From: Hymenobacter sp. UV11 | Lineage (GTDB): Bacteria > Bacteroidota > Bacteroidia > Cytophagales > Hymenobacteraceae | Direction of reading: 5' to 3' | Assembly: GCF_004684095.1 (NCBI RefSeq) | Contig: NZ_SRII01000001.1 | Span: 558,001 to 622,000, forward strand | DNA: 64,000 bases | Shown here: in pieces, positions 51,349 to 59,218 of the stretch | Position numbering within the stretch: position 1 is the stretch's first letter | Layout: every line of letters starts with the position of its first letter | Program-made: the position numbers and the translations under genes | The notes under the pieces: model-generated | What the model saw: the letters and a program-made list of their open reading frames with translations, nothing else | Databases searched by the model: none | What the model was told of the DNA's origin: nothing

Positions 51349-52215
51349 ATGGCGCGCATTATCAAATCCGGCCTCATCCAAATGAGCCTGCCGATGACCG
51401 AGGGCGAGGGCTCTATCGAAGAAATCAAGGAAGCGATGGTGCAGAAGCACATCCCGCTGATTGAGGAAGCCGGCCGCCAGGGCGTGCAGATTCTCTGCTT
51501 GCAGGAGATTTTTAGCACGCCCTATTTCTGCCCTGGTCAGGACAGCAAGTGGTACGCCTCGGCCGAATCGGTGCCCGGCCCCACCACCGAGCGCATGGCC
51601 GAATACGCCAAGAAGTACCAGATGGTGATGATTGTGCCCGTGTACGAGCGCGAGTCGGCGGGCGTGCTCTACAACACGGCCGCCGTGATTGATGCCGACG
51701 GCACGTACCTGGGCAAGTACCGCAAAAACCACATTCCGCACACCAACGGCTTCTGGGAGAAGTACTTCTTCAAGCCCGGCAACCTGGGCTACCCCGTCTT
51801 CCAGACCCGCTACGCCAAGGTGGGCGTGTACATCTGCTACGACCGCCACTTCCCCGACGGCGCCCGCGTGCTGGGCCTGAACGGTGCCGAAATCGTGTAC
51901 AACCCCTCGGCCACCGTGGCCGGCCTCTCGCAGTACCTCTGGAAGCTAGAGCAGCCCGCCCACGCGGCGGCCAACGGCTACTTCATGGGCTGTATCAACC
52001 GGGTAGGCGAGGAGAAGCCCTGGAACCTGGGCCGCTTCTACGGCACCAGCTACTTCGTGGACCCGCGCGGCCAGATTATCAAGCAAGCCAGCGAGGACCA
52101 GGACGAACTGCTGATTTCGGAGTTCGACCTCGACATGATTGACGAGGTGCGCGCCACCTGGCAGTTCTTCCGCGACCGCCGGCCGGAGACTTATGGGAAG
52201 TTAGTGGAGCTGTAG
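51349..52215 (+). CDS. Beta-ureidopropionase (N-carbamoyl-beta-alanine amidohydrolase)
   Basis: A 288-residue nitrilase-superfamily enzyme with the Glu-Lys-Cys triad: Glu in LCLQEIFSTPYF (near 54), Lys in KYRKNHIPH (near 125) and Cys in VYICYDRHFPDGAR (near 162). It hydrolyses N-carbamoyl-beta-alanine to beta-alanine, CO2 and ammonia, following dihydropyrimidinase. The CIN and KPW segments later fit the family. It is flanked on both sides by family B repeats. Confidence 0.9.
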   Translation: MARIIKSGLIQMSLPMTEGEGSIEEIKEAMVQKHIPLIEEAGRQGVQILCLQEIFSTPYFCPGQDSKWYASAESVPGPTTERMAEYAKKYQMVMIVPVYERESAGVLYNTAAVIDADGTYLGKYRKNHIPHTNGFWEKYFFKPGNLGYPVFQTRYAKVGVYICYDRHFPDGARVLGLNGAEIVYNPSATVAGLSQYLWKLEQPAHAAANGYFMGCINRVGEEKPWNLGRFYGTSYFVDPRGQIIKQASEDQDELLISEFDLDMIDEVRATWQFFRDRRPETYGKLVEL

Positions 52216-52242
52216 AAGCAAATGATTATGAGTTAAATCGTT

Positions 52243-52365
52243 TGTCATTGCGAGCGCAACGAAGTGGAGCGCGGCAATCTTTCCTTCACGTTAGGGGTAC
52301 TAACCTGCTGAAGCGAACGGCCAGGAAAGATTGCCGCGCTCCACTTCGTTGCGCTCGCAATGACA
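52243..52365. repeat. Family B palindromic repeat, copy 3
   Basis: Arms 52243-52284 and 52324-52365 begin TGTCATTGCGAGCGCAACGA and are perfect over about 42 nt. It lies between the ureidopropionase gene and preT and is nearly identical to copy 2. Confidence 0.9.
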
Positions 52366-52392
52366 GGCGCTTCGAATTAAAAAATAAACTAA

Positions 52393-53715
52393 ATGGCCGA
52401 ATTTTCTACCCCTACCACCGCCCAGGAATTCGCGGAAAACTTTGCGCAGCTCAAGCCCAACATGAGCCGCAACGAGGCGCTGTATGAAAGCTCGCGCTGC
52501 TTGTTCTGCTTTGATGCGCCGTGCATCACGGCCTGCCCGTCGGGCATTGACATTCCACAGTTTATTCGGCAGATAAACTCGGGCAACGTGACCGGGTCGG
52601 CGCGCACCATTTACGAGGCTAATTACTTCGGCAACGCCTGCGGCAAGGTGTGCCCCACGGAAGTGCTGTGCGAAGGCGCCTGCGTGTACAACTTGCAAGA
52701 CGTGAAGCCGATAGAAATCGGCCGCCTGCAAAGCTATGCCACGACCCAGGCCATTGCGGAGAATAAAAAACTCTTCGCGCCCGGCCTAGCCAATGGCAAG
52801 CGCGTGGCCGTTATCGGCGCGGGTCCGGCCGGTATTTCGGCCGCCTGCGAGCTGCGGGCGCTGGGCTACGAAGTGGTGGTGTATGAGGCCAAGGCTCAAC
52901 CTTCGGGCCTCACGCTCTACGGCGTAGCGCCGTATAAAATCACCAACGAGGAAGCGCTGGCCGAGATGGCTTACCTGCAAGGGCAGTTTGGCTACGAGGT
53001 GCGCTACCACGCGCCCATTACTGGCCGCGACGACCTGGCCGCGCTCGAAGCCGAGTACGACGCCATTTTCCTGGGCATCGGGCTGGGACACACGAGTGCG
53101 CTAGGCCTACCCGGCGAGGACAGGGCCAACTGCGTGGGCGCGGTCGAGTTTATTGAAGCGCTGCGGCAGCGGCAGGCGGGCACGCCGGTGGGTCGCATGG
53201 TGGTGGTGCTGGGCGGCGGCAACACCGCGATGGACGCTGCATCCGAGGCGGCGCGACTGGGCGCTGAGAACGTGGTACTGGCCTACCGGCGCGGTAAGGA
53301 CGAGATGGGCGCGTACCACTTCGAATACGACCTGGCGAAGGGGGTAGGGGTGCGGGGCCTGTTTAACGTGGCGCCGCTCGAAATTCTGGGCGATGACTAC
53401 GTAACGGGCGTGCGCTTCATCCGCACCGCCGTGGCCGATGGCCGTGTGCAGGAGGTGCCCGGCACCGAGTTCACGCAGCCCTGCGACATGGTGATTAAAG
53501 CCACCGGCCAGGCCAAGCAGACCCATTTTCTGCACCACATTCCGGGCCTGGAGTTGGATAATCGCGGCCGCATTGTGGCCGACGCCGTGGGTCAGACTAC
53601 CAACCCGCAGTACTTCGCTTCCGGCGATGCCCGCAACGGCGGGGCCGAGGTAGTGAACGCCGCCGCCGAAGCCAAGGTAGCGGCGCGCGGTATCCACGCC
53701 TTTTTGAGCAAGTAG
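52393..53715 (+). CDS. preT: NAD-dependent dihydropyrimidine dehydrogenase subunit PreT
   Basis: A 440-residue flavoprotein subunit. The N-terminal iron-sulfur Cys pattern is present (RCLFCFDAPCITACPSG and NACGKVCPTEVLCEGAC), followed by an FAD fold with GAGPAGIS (near 142) and an NAD(P)-binding fold with VVLGGGNTAMDA (near 274). Together with PreA it reduces uracil or thymine with NADH. preA follows after 79 nt containing a nested palindrome. Confidence 0.93.
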   Translation: MAEFSTPTTAQEFAENFAQLKPNMSRNEALYESSRCLFCFDAPCITACPSGIDIPQFIRQINSGNVTGSARTIYEANYFGNACGKVCPTEVLCEGACVYNLQDVKPIEIGRLQSYATTQAIAENKKLFAPGLANGKRVAVIGAGPAGISAACELRALGYEVVVYEAKAQPSGLTLYGVAPYKITNEEALAEMAYLQGQFGYEVRYHAPITGRDDLAALEAEYDAIFLGIGLGHTSALGLPGEDRANCVGAVEFIEALRQRQAGTPVGRMVVVLGGGNTAMDAASEAARLGAENVVLAYRRGKDEMGAYHFEYDLAKGVGVRGLFNVAPLEILGDDYVTGVRFIRTAVADGRVQEVPGTEFTQPCDMVIKATGQAKQTHFLHHIPGLELDNRGRIVADAVGQTTNPQYFASGDARNGGAEVVNAAAEAKVAARGIHAFLSK

Positions 53716-53790
53716 CGCGGACTTTCAGTCCGCGAGTTGAGCCTCATTTCCTCCCTTTGTATTCAATCGCGGACTAAAAGTCCGCGCTAC
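53712..53790. repeat. Nested palindrome between preT and preA (family E)
   Basis: The arms 53712-53735 and 53767-53790 pair with one mismatch, and each arm is itself palindromic (gcggact...agtccgc). The element begins with the preT stop codon and ends four nt before the preA ATG. Confidence 0.85.
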
Positions 53791-53794
53791 TGCC

Positions 53795-55177
53795 ATGCCT
53801 GACCTCTCCATAAACTTCGCCGGTATCACCTCGCCCAACCCATTCTGGCTGGCTTCGGCGCCGCCTACCAACTCGGGCTACCAAGTGATGAAAGCCTTTG
53901 ACGCGGGCTGGGGCGGCGCGGTCTGGAAAACGCTGGGCGTGCCCGTTATCAACGTGTCGAGCCGCTACGGTGGGGTTAATTACCGCGACAAGCGGCTGGT
54001 GGGCTTCAATAACATTGAGCTGATATCAGACCGCCCGCTGGCCGACAACCTGCGCGAGATTTCGGAGGTCAAGAAGCGCTTTCCCGAACACGCCGTCATT
54101 GCCTCGCTCATGGTGCAGAGCCGGCAGGAGTGGCACGACATCGTGCGCCAAAGCCAGGATGCGGGCGCCGACGGCTTCGAGCTGAACTTTGGCTGCCCGC
54201 ATGGTATGTGCGAGCGCGGCATGGGCTCGGCGGTGGGGCAGGAACCCAAAGTCCTACAAATGATAGTGGAATGGGTGATGGAAGTGGCCCAGAAGCCCGT
54301 CATCGTGAAGCTCACGCCCAACATCTCCGACATCACCGAGCCGGCGATGGCCGCCCGCCGCGCCGGGGCCGATGCTATTTCGCTGATAAACACCATCCAG
54401 AGTATTGTGGGTGTTGATATCGACCACTTCGCGCCCTACCCCATCGTGGACGGCCAGGGCACCAACGGCGGCTACTGCGGCCCGGCCGTGAAGCCCATTG
54501 CCCTGAACATGGTGAAGAACTGCGCCCAGCACCCCGACGTGCGACTGCCCATCTCGGGCATCGGCGGCATTGAGAACTGGCGCGATGCGGTGGAGCATAT
54601 CCTGCTGGGTGCCAGCTCAGTGCAGGTGTGCACGGCGGCCATGCACTTCGGCTTCGGCATCATTCGGGAGATGGTGAGCGGGCTGGAGCAGTACATGGTG
54701 GAGAAGAATTTCCAGACCATCTACGACTTCGTGGGCAAGGCCCTGCCCAACGTGCGGCACTGGGAAGACCTCAATATGAAGTACCAAGTGAAGGCCCACA
54801 TTCACGAAGAAAAGTGCATCGGCTGCCAGCTCTGCTACACCGCCTGCGAAGACGGCGCGCACCAGGCCATTCGGCTGCAAGCCGGTACCCGCACGCCCGC
54901 CATCATTGAGGAAAATTGCGTGGGCTGCAACCTCTGCTCGCTGGTGTGCCCAGTGGATGAGTGCATTACGATGGAGCGCCACGACGACGGCACCCAGCAC
55001 CTCACCTGGAAGGAGCGCACCGCGGCCGGCAACATTCCCACCACTTTCAACGACGAGCTGGCCGGCGGCCGCCACCACTGGGTGCCCGAGCCGGCCGCCG
55101 CGTTGGGCAAGGAGCGCCATAAAACGCTGCCCGGCAAAGCGCGGGCATTAGGGGTTATAGAACATAAGACAGAATAA
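53795..55177 (+). CDS. preA: NAD-dependent dihydropyrimidine dehydrogenase subunit PreA
   Basis: A 460-residue subunit with an N-terminal FMN-binding TIM barrel (about 1-320), the active Cys in FGCPHGMCERGMGSAVG (near 135), and two C-terminal 4Fe-4S motifs, CIGCQLCYTAC (near 341) and CVGCNLCSLVC (near 376). It carries the pyrimidine site and reduces the 5,6 double bond. The last 60 residues are a tail with Gly/Pro and basic character. It is the last gene of the catabolic run. Confidence 0.94.
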   Translation: MPDLSINFAGITSPNPFWLASAPPTNSGYQVMKAFDAGWGGAVWKTLGVPVINVSSRYGGVNYRDKRLVGFNNIELISDRPLADNLREISEVKKRFPEHAVIASLMVQSRQEWHDIVRQSQDAGADGFELNFGCPHGMCERGMGSAVGQEPKVLQMIVEWVMEVAQKPVIVKLTPNISDITEPAMAARRAGADAISLINTIQSIVGVDIDHFAPYPIVDGQGTNGGYCGPAVKPIALNMVKNCAQHPDVRLPISGIGGIENWRDAVEHILLGASSVQVCTAAMHFGFGIIREMVSGLEQYMVEKNFQTIYDFVGKALPNVRHWEDLNMKYQVKAHIHEEKCIGCQLCYTACEDGAHQAIRLQAGTRTPAIIEENCVGCNLCSLVCPVDECITMERHDDGTQHLTWKERTAAGNIPTTFNDELAGGRHHWVPEPAAALGKERHKTLPGKARALGVIEHKTE

Positions 55178-55256
55178 TTTGCACAGCAAAACGGGGTGCT
55201 AATCGTCTGAAAGTAGGAGTTGACCGTATGCCGGCCCTGGCTTACGGTTGGGGGGC

Positions 55257-55264
55257 TAATTTTG
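55257..55264 (+). promoter_or_regulatory. Putative -7 box TAATTTTG
   Basis: Fits TAnnTTTG, 25 nt before the ATG of the M20 peptidase. It suggests the peptidase has its own promoter and is not part of the pre cluster. Confidence 0.45.
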
Positions 55265-55289
55265 CGTTCCCATTATTTCCCTTCCACCT

Positions 55290-56660
55290 ATGCCTACCCC
55301 CGCTTACCTCACCCAACATCAAAACCGCTTCCTCGAAGAGCTGATGGACTGGCTCCGCATCCCGTCCGTGTCAGCCGACCCCAAGTTTCACGGCGACGTG
55401 CTGAAGGCCGCTGACTTCTTGAAAACCAGGCTTGAAGAAGCTGGCGCCCAAGGCGTGGAGATTTGCTCCACTGCCGGTTATCCCATTGTGTACGGCGAAT
55501 ATTTTGCCGGCCCTGACCGCCCTACCGTGCTCGTGTATGGCCACTACGACGTGCAGCCCGCCGACCCCTACGAGCTCTGGACCTCGCCGCCGTTTGAGCC
55601 GGTGATTAAGGACGGAAAAATCTACGCCCGCGGCGCCTGCGACGACAAAGGCCAGGTGTATATGCACGTGAAAGCGCTGGAAATGATGCTGCGCGACGGT
55701 GGTACCGGTGCGCCCTGCAATATCAAGTTCATGTTTGAAGGCGAAGAAGAAGTGGGCTCTAATAACCTGGCTATCTTCGTGAAAGAGAATAAAGAGAAGC
55801 TGAAAGCCGACGTTATTCTCATCTCCGATACCGGCATACTGGCCAACGACGTGCCCACTATTGAGGTGGGTTTGCGCGGCCTCAGCTACCACGAAGTAGA
55901 AGTAACCGGTCCCAACCGCGACCTGCACTCGGGCCTCTATGGCGGCGCCGTGATGAACCCCATCAACGCGCTCTGCGACATGATTAGCAGCCTGCACGAC
56001 GAGAACCGCCACATCACCATCCCCGGTTTCTACGACAACGTGGACGAGCTGCCCGCCGCCGAGCGCGCCGAAATGGCCCAGGCGCCGTTCTCGGAAGAGG
56101 AATTTAAACAGAGCATCGGCCTGCCCGCCGCCGTGGGCGAGGCCGGCTACAGTACGCCCGAGCGTACCAGCATCCGGCCCACGCTCGACGTGAATGGCAT
56201 CTGGGGCGGCTACACCGGCGAGGGCGCCAAAACAGTTATCGCCAGCAAGGCCTACGCCAAAATCTCGATGCGCCTGGTGCCCCACCAAACCAGCGACGAG
56301 ATTACGGCGCTGTTTCAGAGGCACTTCGCTAGCATTGCGCCGGCCGGCATTACCGTGAAGGTGACGCCCCACCACGGCGGCGAGCCCGTAGTTACGCCTA
56401 CCGACTCGGCCGCCTACCGCGCCGCGTCTAAGGCGCTGACCACCACCTTTGGCAAGAAGCCGGTGCCCACGCGCGGCGGCGGCTCCATCCCCATCGTGGC
56501 CATGTTCAAAACGGAGCTGGGCCTCGATTCGGTGCTGCTCGGCTTCGGCCTGGACAGCGACGCCATCCACTCGCCCAACGAGAGCTTTGGTGTGTTCAAC
56601 TTCCTGAAGGGTATCGAAACCATCCCCGAGTTCTACAAAGAATACGCGGCGGCACGGTAG
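55290..56660 (+). CDS. M20-family dipeptidase/peptidase
   Basis: A 456-residue zinc peptidase of the M20 family (carnosinase-like group). Metal-binding segments are seen in VYGHYDVQPADP (near 85), GACDDKGQVYMHV (near 115, bridging Asp) and FEGEEEVGS (near 150). No signal peptide is visible. It likely cleaves dipeptides, although the substrate is not predictable. It ends before a long bidirectional hairpin. Confidence 0.9.
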   Translation: MPTPAYLTQHQNRFLEELMDWLRIPSVSADPKFHGDVLKAADFLKTRLEEAGAQGVEICSTAGYPIVYGEYFAGPDRPTVLVYGHYDVQPADPYELWTSPPFEPVIKDGKIYARGACDDKGQVYMHVKALEMMLRDGGTGAPCNIKFMFEGEEEVGSNNLAIFVKENKEKLKADVILISDTGILANDVPTIEVGLRGLSYHEVEVTGPNRDLHSGLYGGAVMNPINALCDMISSLHDENRHITIPGFYDNVDELPAAERAEMAQAPFSEEEFKQSIGLPAAVGEAGYSTPERTSIRPTLDVNGIWGGYTGEGAKTVIASKAYAKISMRLVPHQTSDEITALFQRHFASIAPAGITVKVTPHHGGEPVVTPTDSAAYRAASKALTTTFGKKPVPTRGGGSIPIVAMFKTELGLDSVLLGFGLDSDAIHSPNESFGVFNFLKGIETIPEFYKEYAAAR

Positions 56661-56667
56661 CCAAAGC

Positions 56668-56737
56668 GCCTCCCTACCCCCATCAAAAAGCCCGAACGCT
56701 ACACAGCGTTCGGGCTTTTTGATGGGGGTAGGGAGGC
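56668..56737. terminator. Perfect 33-bp bidirectional terminator
   Basis: Left arm 56668-56700 and right arm 56705-56737 pair perfectly around an ACAC loop, with a central run AAAAAGCCCGAACGCT. It separates the convergent M20 and outer-membrane genes. Both arms include the CCTACCCC/GGGGTAGG octamer. Confidence 0.92.
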
Positions 56738-56743
56738 AGTTAC

Positions 56744-57358
56744 TTAGTTGAACGAGTAGGTCAGGTACAGTTGAAACGCGCTGTTGCGTATGCGCTGTTG
56801 CGAATTACTGGTGGCCGAAAGCGGCACTTCCTTGTACACATTGCTAAAGGCGCCGTTGTAGCGAAGGCCCACGCCCAACCCATGCTTTAGCTGGTAGCCC
56901 AGGCCAGCCAGGTAGCCAAAATCGGCGGTTTTAAAGGCGCTTTTTGCATCCGTAGATACGCTGCCCGCCTCTGCCTTAGCGGCTACCAAGAAGCCCACCT
57001 GCGGCCCGGCCTCGAAGAAGAAGCCATCAGTATTGACATGAAAAACCAATGGCACATCAATGTAGTGCAGCCGGATGCCAGTGTCACTGTTGTTGGCAAA
57101 ATGCGCACCCTTCTGCGAATAAATCAACTCGGGCTGGAAGGCAAACAGCTTGGCAAACCCAATATTAGCAAACACACCCGCGTGGAAGCCAAAGCGGTTG
57201 TCGAACCCATTTTTGGCATCAACACCCACAAAATCGGTGAGCGAAGCACCGGCCTTGAGGCCCAGTGAAACGTTGCCGCCGCGCCCGCGGTACTGCGCGT
57301 GGGCAACGGTGCTACCCCCGGCAAGCAGGGCAAAGAGCATAAAAGTAGTTTTTTTCAT
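56744..57358 (-). CDS. Outer-membrane beta-barrel protein (paralog 1 of 3)
   Basis: A 204-residue protein with a signal peptide (MKKTTFMLFALLAGGSTVAHAQ) and eight or so amphipathic strands, ending in the terminal aromatic pattern typical of an outer-membrane barrel (FQLYLTYSFN). The opening strand SLGLKAGASLTDF matches its neighbours. It is the most divergent of three tandem minus-strand paralogs. The ATG at 57358 is chosen; a TAGCTTTG box (57385-57392) lies 26 nt upstream. Role unknown; such proteins often have ligand-binding or structural functions. Confidence 0.75.
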   Translation of the reverse strand: MKKTTFMLFALLAGGSTVAHAQYRGRGGNVSLGLKAGASLTDFVGVDAKNGFDNRFGFHAGVFANIGFAKLFAFQPELIYSQKGAHFANNSDTGIRLHYIDVPLVFHVNTDGFFFEAGPQVGFLVAAKAEAGSVSTDAKSAFKTADFGYLAGLGYQLKHGLGVGLRYNGAFSNVYKEVPLSATSNSQQRIRNSAFQLYLTYSFN

Positions 57359-57384
57359 CAGAAACCTACAGGTGATAGATGGGG

Positions 57385-57392
57385 CAAAGCTA
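57385..57392 (-). promoter_or_regulatory. Putative -7 box TAGCTTTG for barrel paralog 1
   Basis: An exact TAnnTTTG on the minus strand, 26 nt before the ATG at 57358, so paralog 1 likely has its own promoter. Confidence 0.45.
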
Positions 57393-57425
57393 CGGACGTG
57401 AGCTTTGGTGAGGGGGGTAGGAAAA

Positions 57426-57466
57426 CGCAAAAAGCCAGCTCCGACGAGGAAGCTGGCTTTTTTGCG
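57426..57466. terminator. Terminator after barrel paralog 2
   Basis: CGCAAAAAGCCAGCT and AGCTGGCTTTTTTGCG form a 15-bp stem with a 10-nt loop, between paralogs 1 and 2. Confidence 0.8.
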
Positions 57467-57489
57467 GGTCTTTAGCAGCTAACAATTGT

Positions 57490-58203
57490 TTAGCTTTTAC
57501 TGCCAAACAGGTAATGCACCTGAAACTGGAACACGCTGTTATGGAAGCTGTTGCCGTAGGACACATCTGAACTGCCCACATTCCGGTCATTCTTATAAAC
57601 GTGCGAAAAATCGCCGGTGTAGCGTAGGCCCACGCCCAAGCCAATGGCGAACTGGTAGCCCAGTCCTCCCACGTAGCCTAGGCTCACGGGCACCAGGCTA
57701 CTCCGGTCGGTGCTGATTACTTGGTCGGGCGGGTTGTCGTAACTGCCTACTTTGCCAAAAGCAGATAAGTATTCGCGCTGGGCCAATGCCAAACTCAGTT
57801 GCGGCCCCACCTCCACAAAGAAGCCGGTTCCGGCCGCGCCCGTAGTCAGTTTAGCCAGCACGGGTACGTCCAGGTACGATAGGGTAGCGCGGTAGCGCCA
57901 GGCGTTGAACTGTGGCCCGGAGCCCGAATTATTGAACCGGAAAGGGTAGTTATCCACAAAAACGCCTTTCTGCGAATAGAGCGCTTCTACTTGCACGGTG
58001 GTGTGTTCGGCCAAGCCATAGGTAGCTACTGCCCCTGCGGTAAAGCCCGGCTTGTAGCCAGCGTTGAGGGGGCCGTCCAGCTGACCCGCGTAGGTACTGA
58101 GGCTAAAGCCGCCCTTGAGCCCATAATTGAAAACCCCTTGCTGCGCAAAGGCGAGGCTGGGCAGGCCCAACAGGAGAGCGAAAACAGACAGGAGTTTTTT
58201 CAT
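57490..58203 (-). CDS. Outer-membrane beta-barrel protein (paralog 2 of 3)
   Basis: A 237-residue barrel protein with a signal peptide (MKKLLSVFALLLGLPSLAFAQ) and strands such as VFNYGLKGGFSLSTYAG, ending FHNSVFQFQVHYLFGSKS. It is closest to paralog 3, which ends almost the same way. The start at 58203 begins the signal. A terminator lies downstream. Probable porin-like or adhesion function unknown. Confidence 0.78.
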   Translation of the reverse strand: MKKLLSVFALLLGLPSLAFAQQGVFNYGLKGGFSLSTYAGQLDGPLNAGYKPGFTAGAVATYGLAEHTTVQVEALYSQKGVFVDNYPFRFNNSGSGPQFNAWRYRATLSYLDVPVLAKLTTGAAGTGFFVEVGPQLSLALAQREYLSAFGKVGSYDNPPDQVISTDRSSLVPVSLGYVGGLGYQFAIGLGVGLRYTGDFSHVYKNDRNVGSSDVSYGNSFHNSVFQFQVHYLFGSKS

Positions 58204-58254
58204 GTGGATGAGGAGCAAGAGTGGCCTGGGTCTGAAGCTACGGTTTCTAAAAAC

Positions 58255-58290
58255 TAAAAGGCCGGTTCCCATAAGGAAACCGGCCTTTTA
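58255..58290. terminator. Terminator after barrel paralog 3
   Basis: TAAAAGGCCGGTTCC and GGAAACCGGCCTTTTA pair over about 15 bp around a short loop, between paralogs 2 and 3. Confidence 0.8.
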
Positions 58291-58323
58291 GTATAGCCAA
58301 ATATAGGCTAAGTATAGCTTAGA

Positions 58324-59025
58324 TTAGCTTTTGCCACCAAACAGGTAGTGCACCTGGAATTGAAATACACCGTTGTGGAAGTTGTTAGTGCCTTGCAGCG
58401 GAGCGTTGCCGGTGCCGAAGCCGTCCTTAAACACATTGGAGAAGTCGCCGTTGTAGCGTACGCCCAAGCCGAAGCCGCTCGTAATCTGGTAGCCAATGCC
58501 GCCTACGTAGCCAATGCCTACCGGCACCATGCGGTCGCGGCTGCTGTAAGCAGTCACTTCCTTCGGGCTGCCAGCGTCCTCACCTTGGGGGCGGAAAAAC
58601 TCGCGGTCACGAAGGGCGAAGCTTGCCTGCGGGCCAAGCTCGAAGAACAGACCTTTGCCGGCCTCACCCGTGTTTACCTTAAACAGCACGGGTACGTCGA
58701 TATAAGAAAGGGTCGAGCGGTACTGCTGGCCGTTATAAGGCGCCAGGGCAGTGCCAGCGGGATAATTTGCTTTATCGATGAACGCACCTTTTTGCGAGTA
58801 CAGACCTTCGACTTGTATCGAAGTCATGTCCGATAGGCCATAGTTAACGAGCACACCGGCCGTGAAGCCAGGCTTGAAACCCGTGCTAGAGCCAGTTTCG
58901 CCGCCGCCCGTGTACGAGCTGAGGCTGAAGCCACCTTTAACACCATATTTTACAACGCCGCTCTGGGCGTTGGCAGCGCCGGCAAAGCCAGCTAGAAGTG
59001 CGAGGGAAAGAAGTACTTTTTTCAT
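58324..59025 (-). CDS. Outer-membrane beta-barrel protein (paralog 3 of 3)
   Basis: A 233-residue barrel protein with a signal peptide (MKKVLLSLALLAGFAGAANAQ) and the shared opening VVKYGVKGGFSLSSYTG; it ends FHNGVFQFQVHYLFGGKS. The near-identical ends and repeated strands of paralogs 2 and 3 suggest a recent duplication. About 190 bp of lower-GC DNA separate it from the divergent PagL-like gene. Confidence 0.78.
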   Translation of the reverse strand: MKKVLLSLALLAGFAGAANAQSGVVKYGVKGGFSLSSYTGGGETGSSTGFKPGFTAGVLVNYGLSDMTSIQVEGLYSQKGAFIDKANYPAGTALAPYNGQQYRSTLSYIDVPVLFKVNTGEAGKGLFFELGPQASFALRDREFFRPQGEDAGSPKEVTAYSSRDRMVPVGIGYVGGIGYQITSGFGLGVRYNGDFSNVFKDGFGTGNAPLQGTNNFHNGVFQFQVHYLFGGKS

Positions 59026-59218
59026 GACTGAAAAATGGGTTTAATAACCCCTGGCCGGGTAGTGATAGAATAATTAATGACAGTTGACCAGGAATGCGCC
59101 TTATACTTGCCGTGGATAGGGCAGGGTTACATTCTGCGTAAAATTTGGTTTTTCACGGTCGAGGTTGGGCTGGTCTTGGGCAGGATGTAGATTTGGAAGG
59201 GGTTTGCTCACTTCATTT

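Noticed and set aside
55371-56570. A 399-codon minus-strand frame opposite the M20 peptidase
   Set aside because: It is antisense to a gene with intact zinc-binding motifs and has no recognisable fold.
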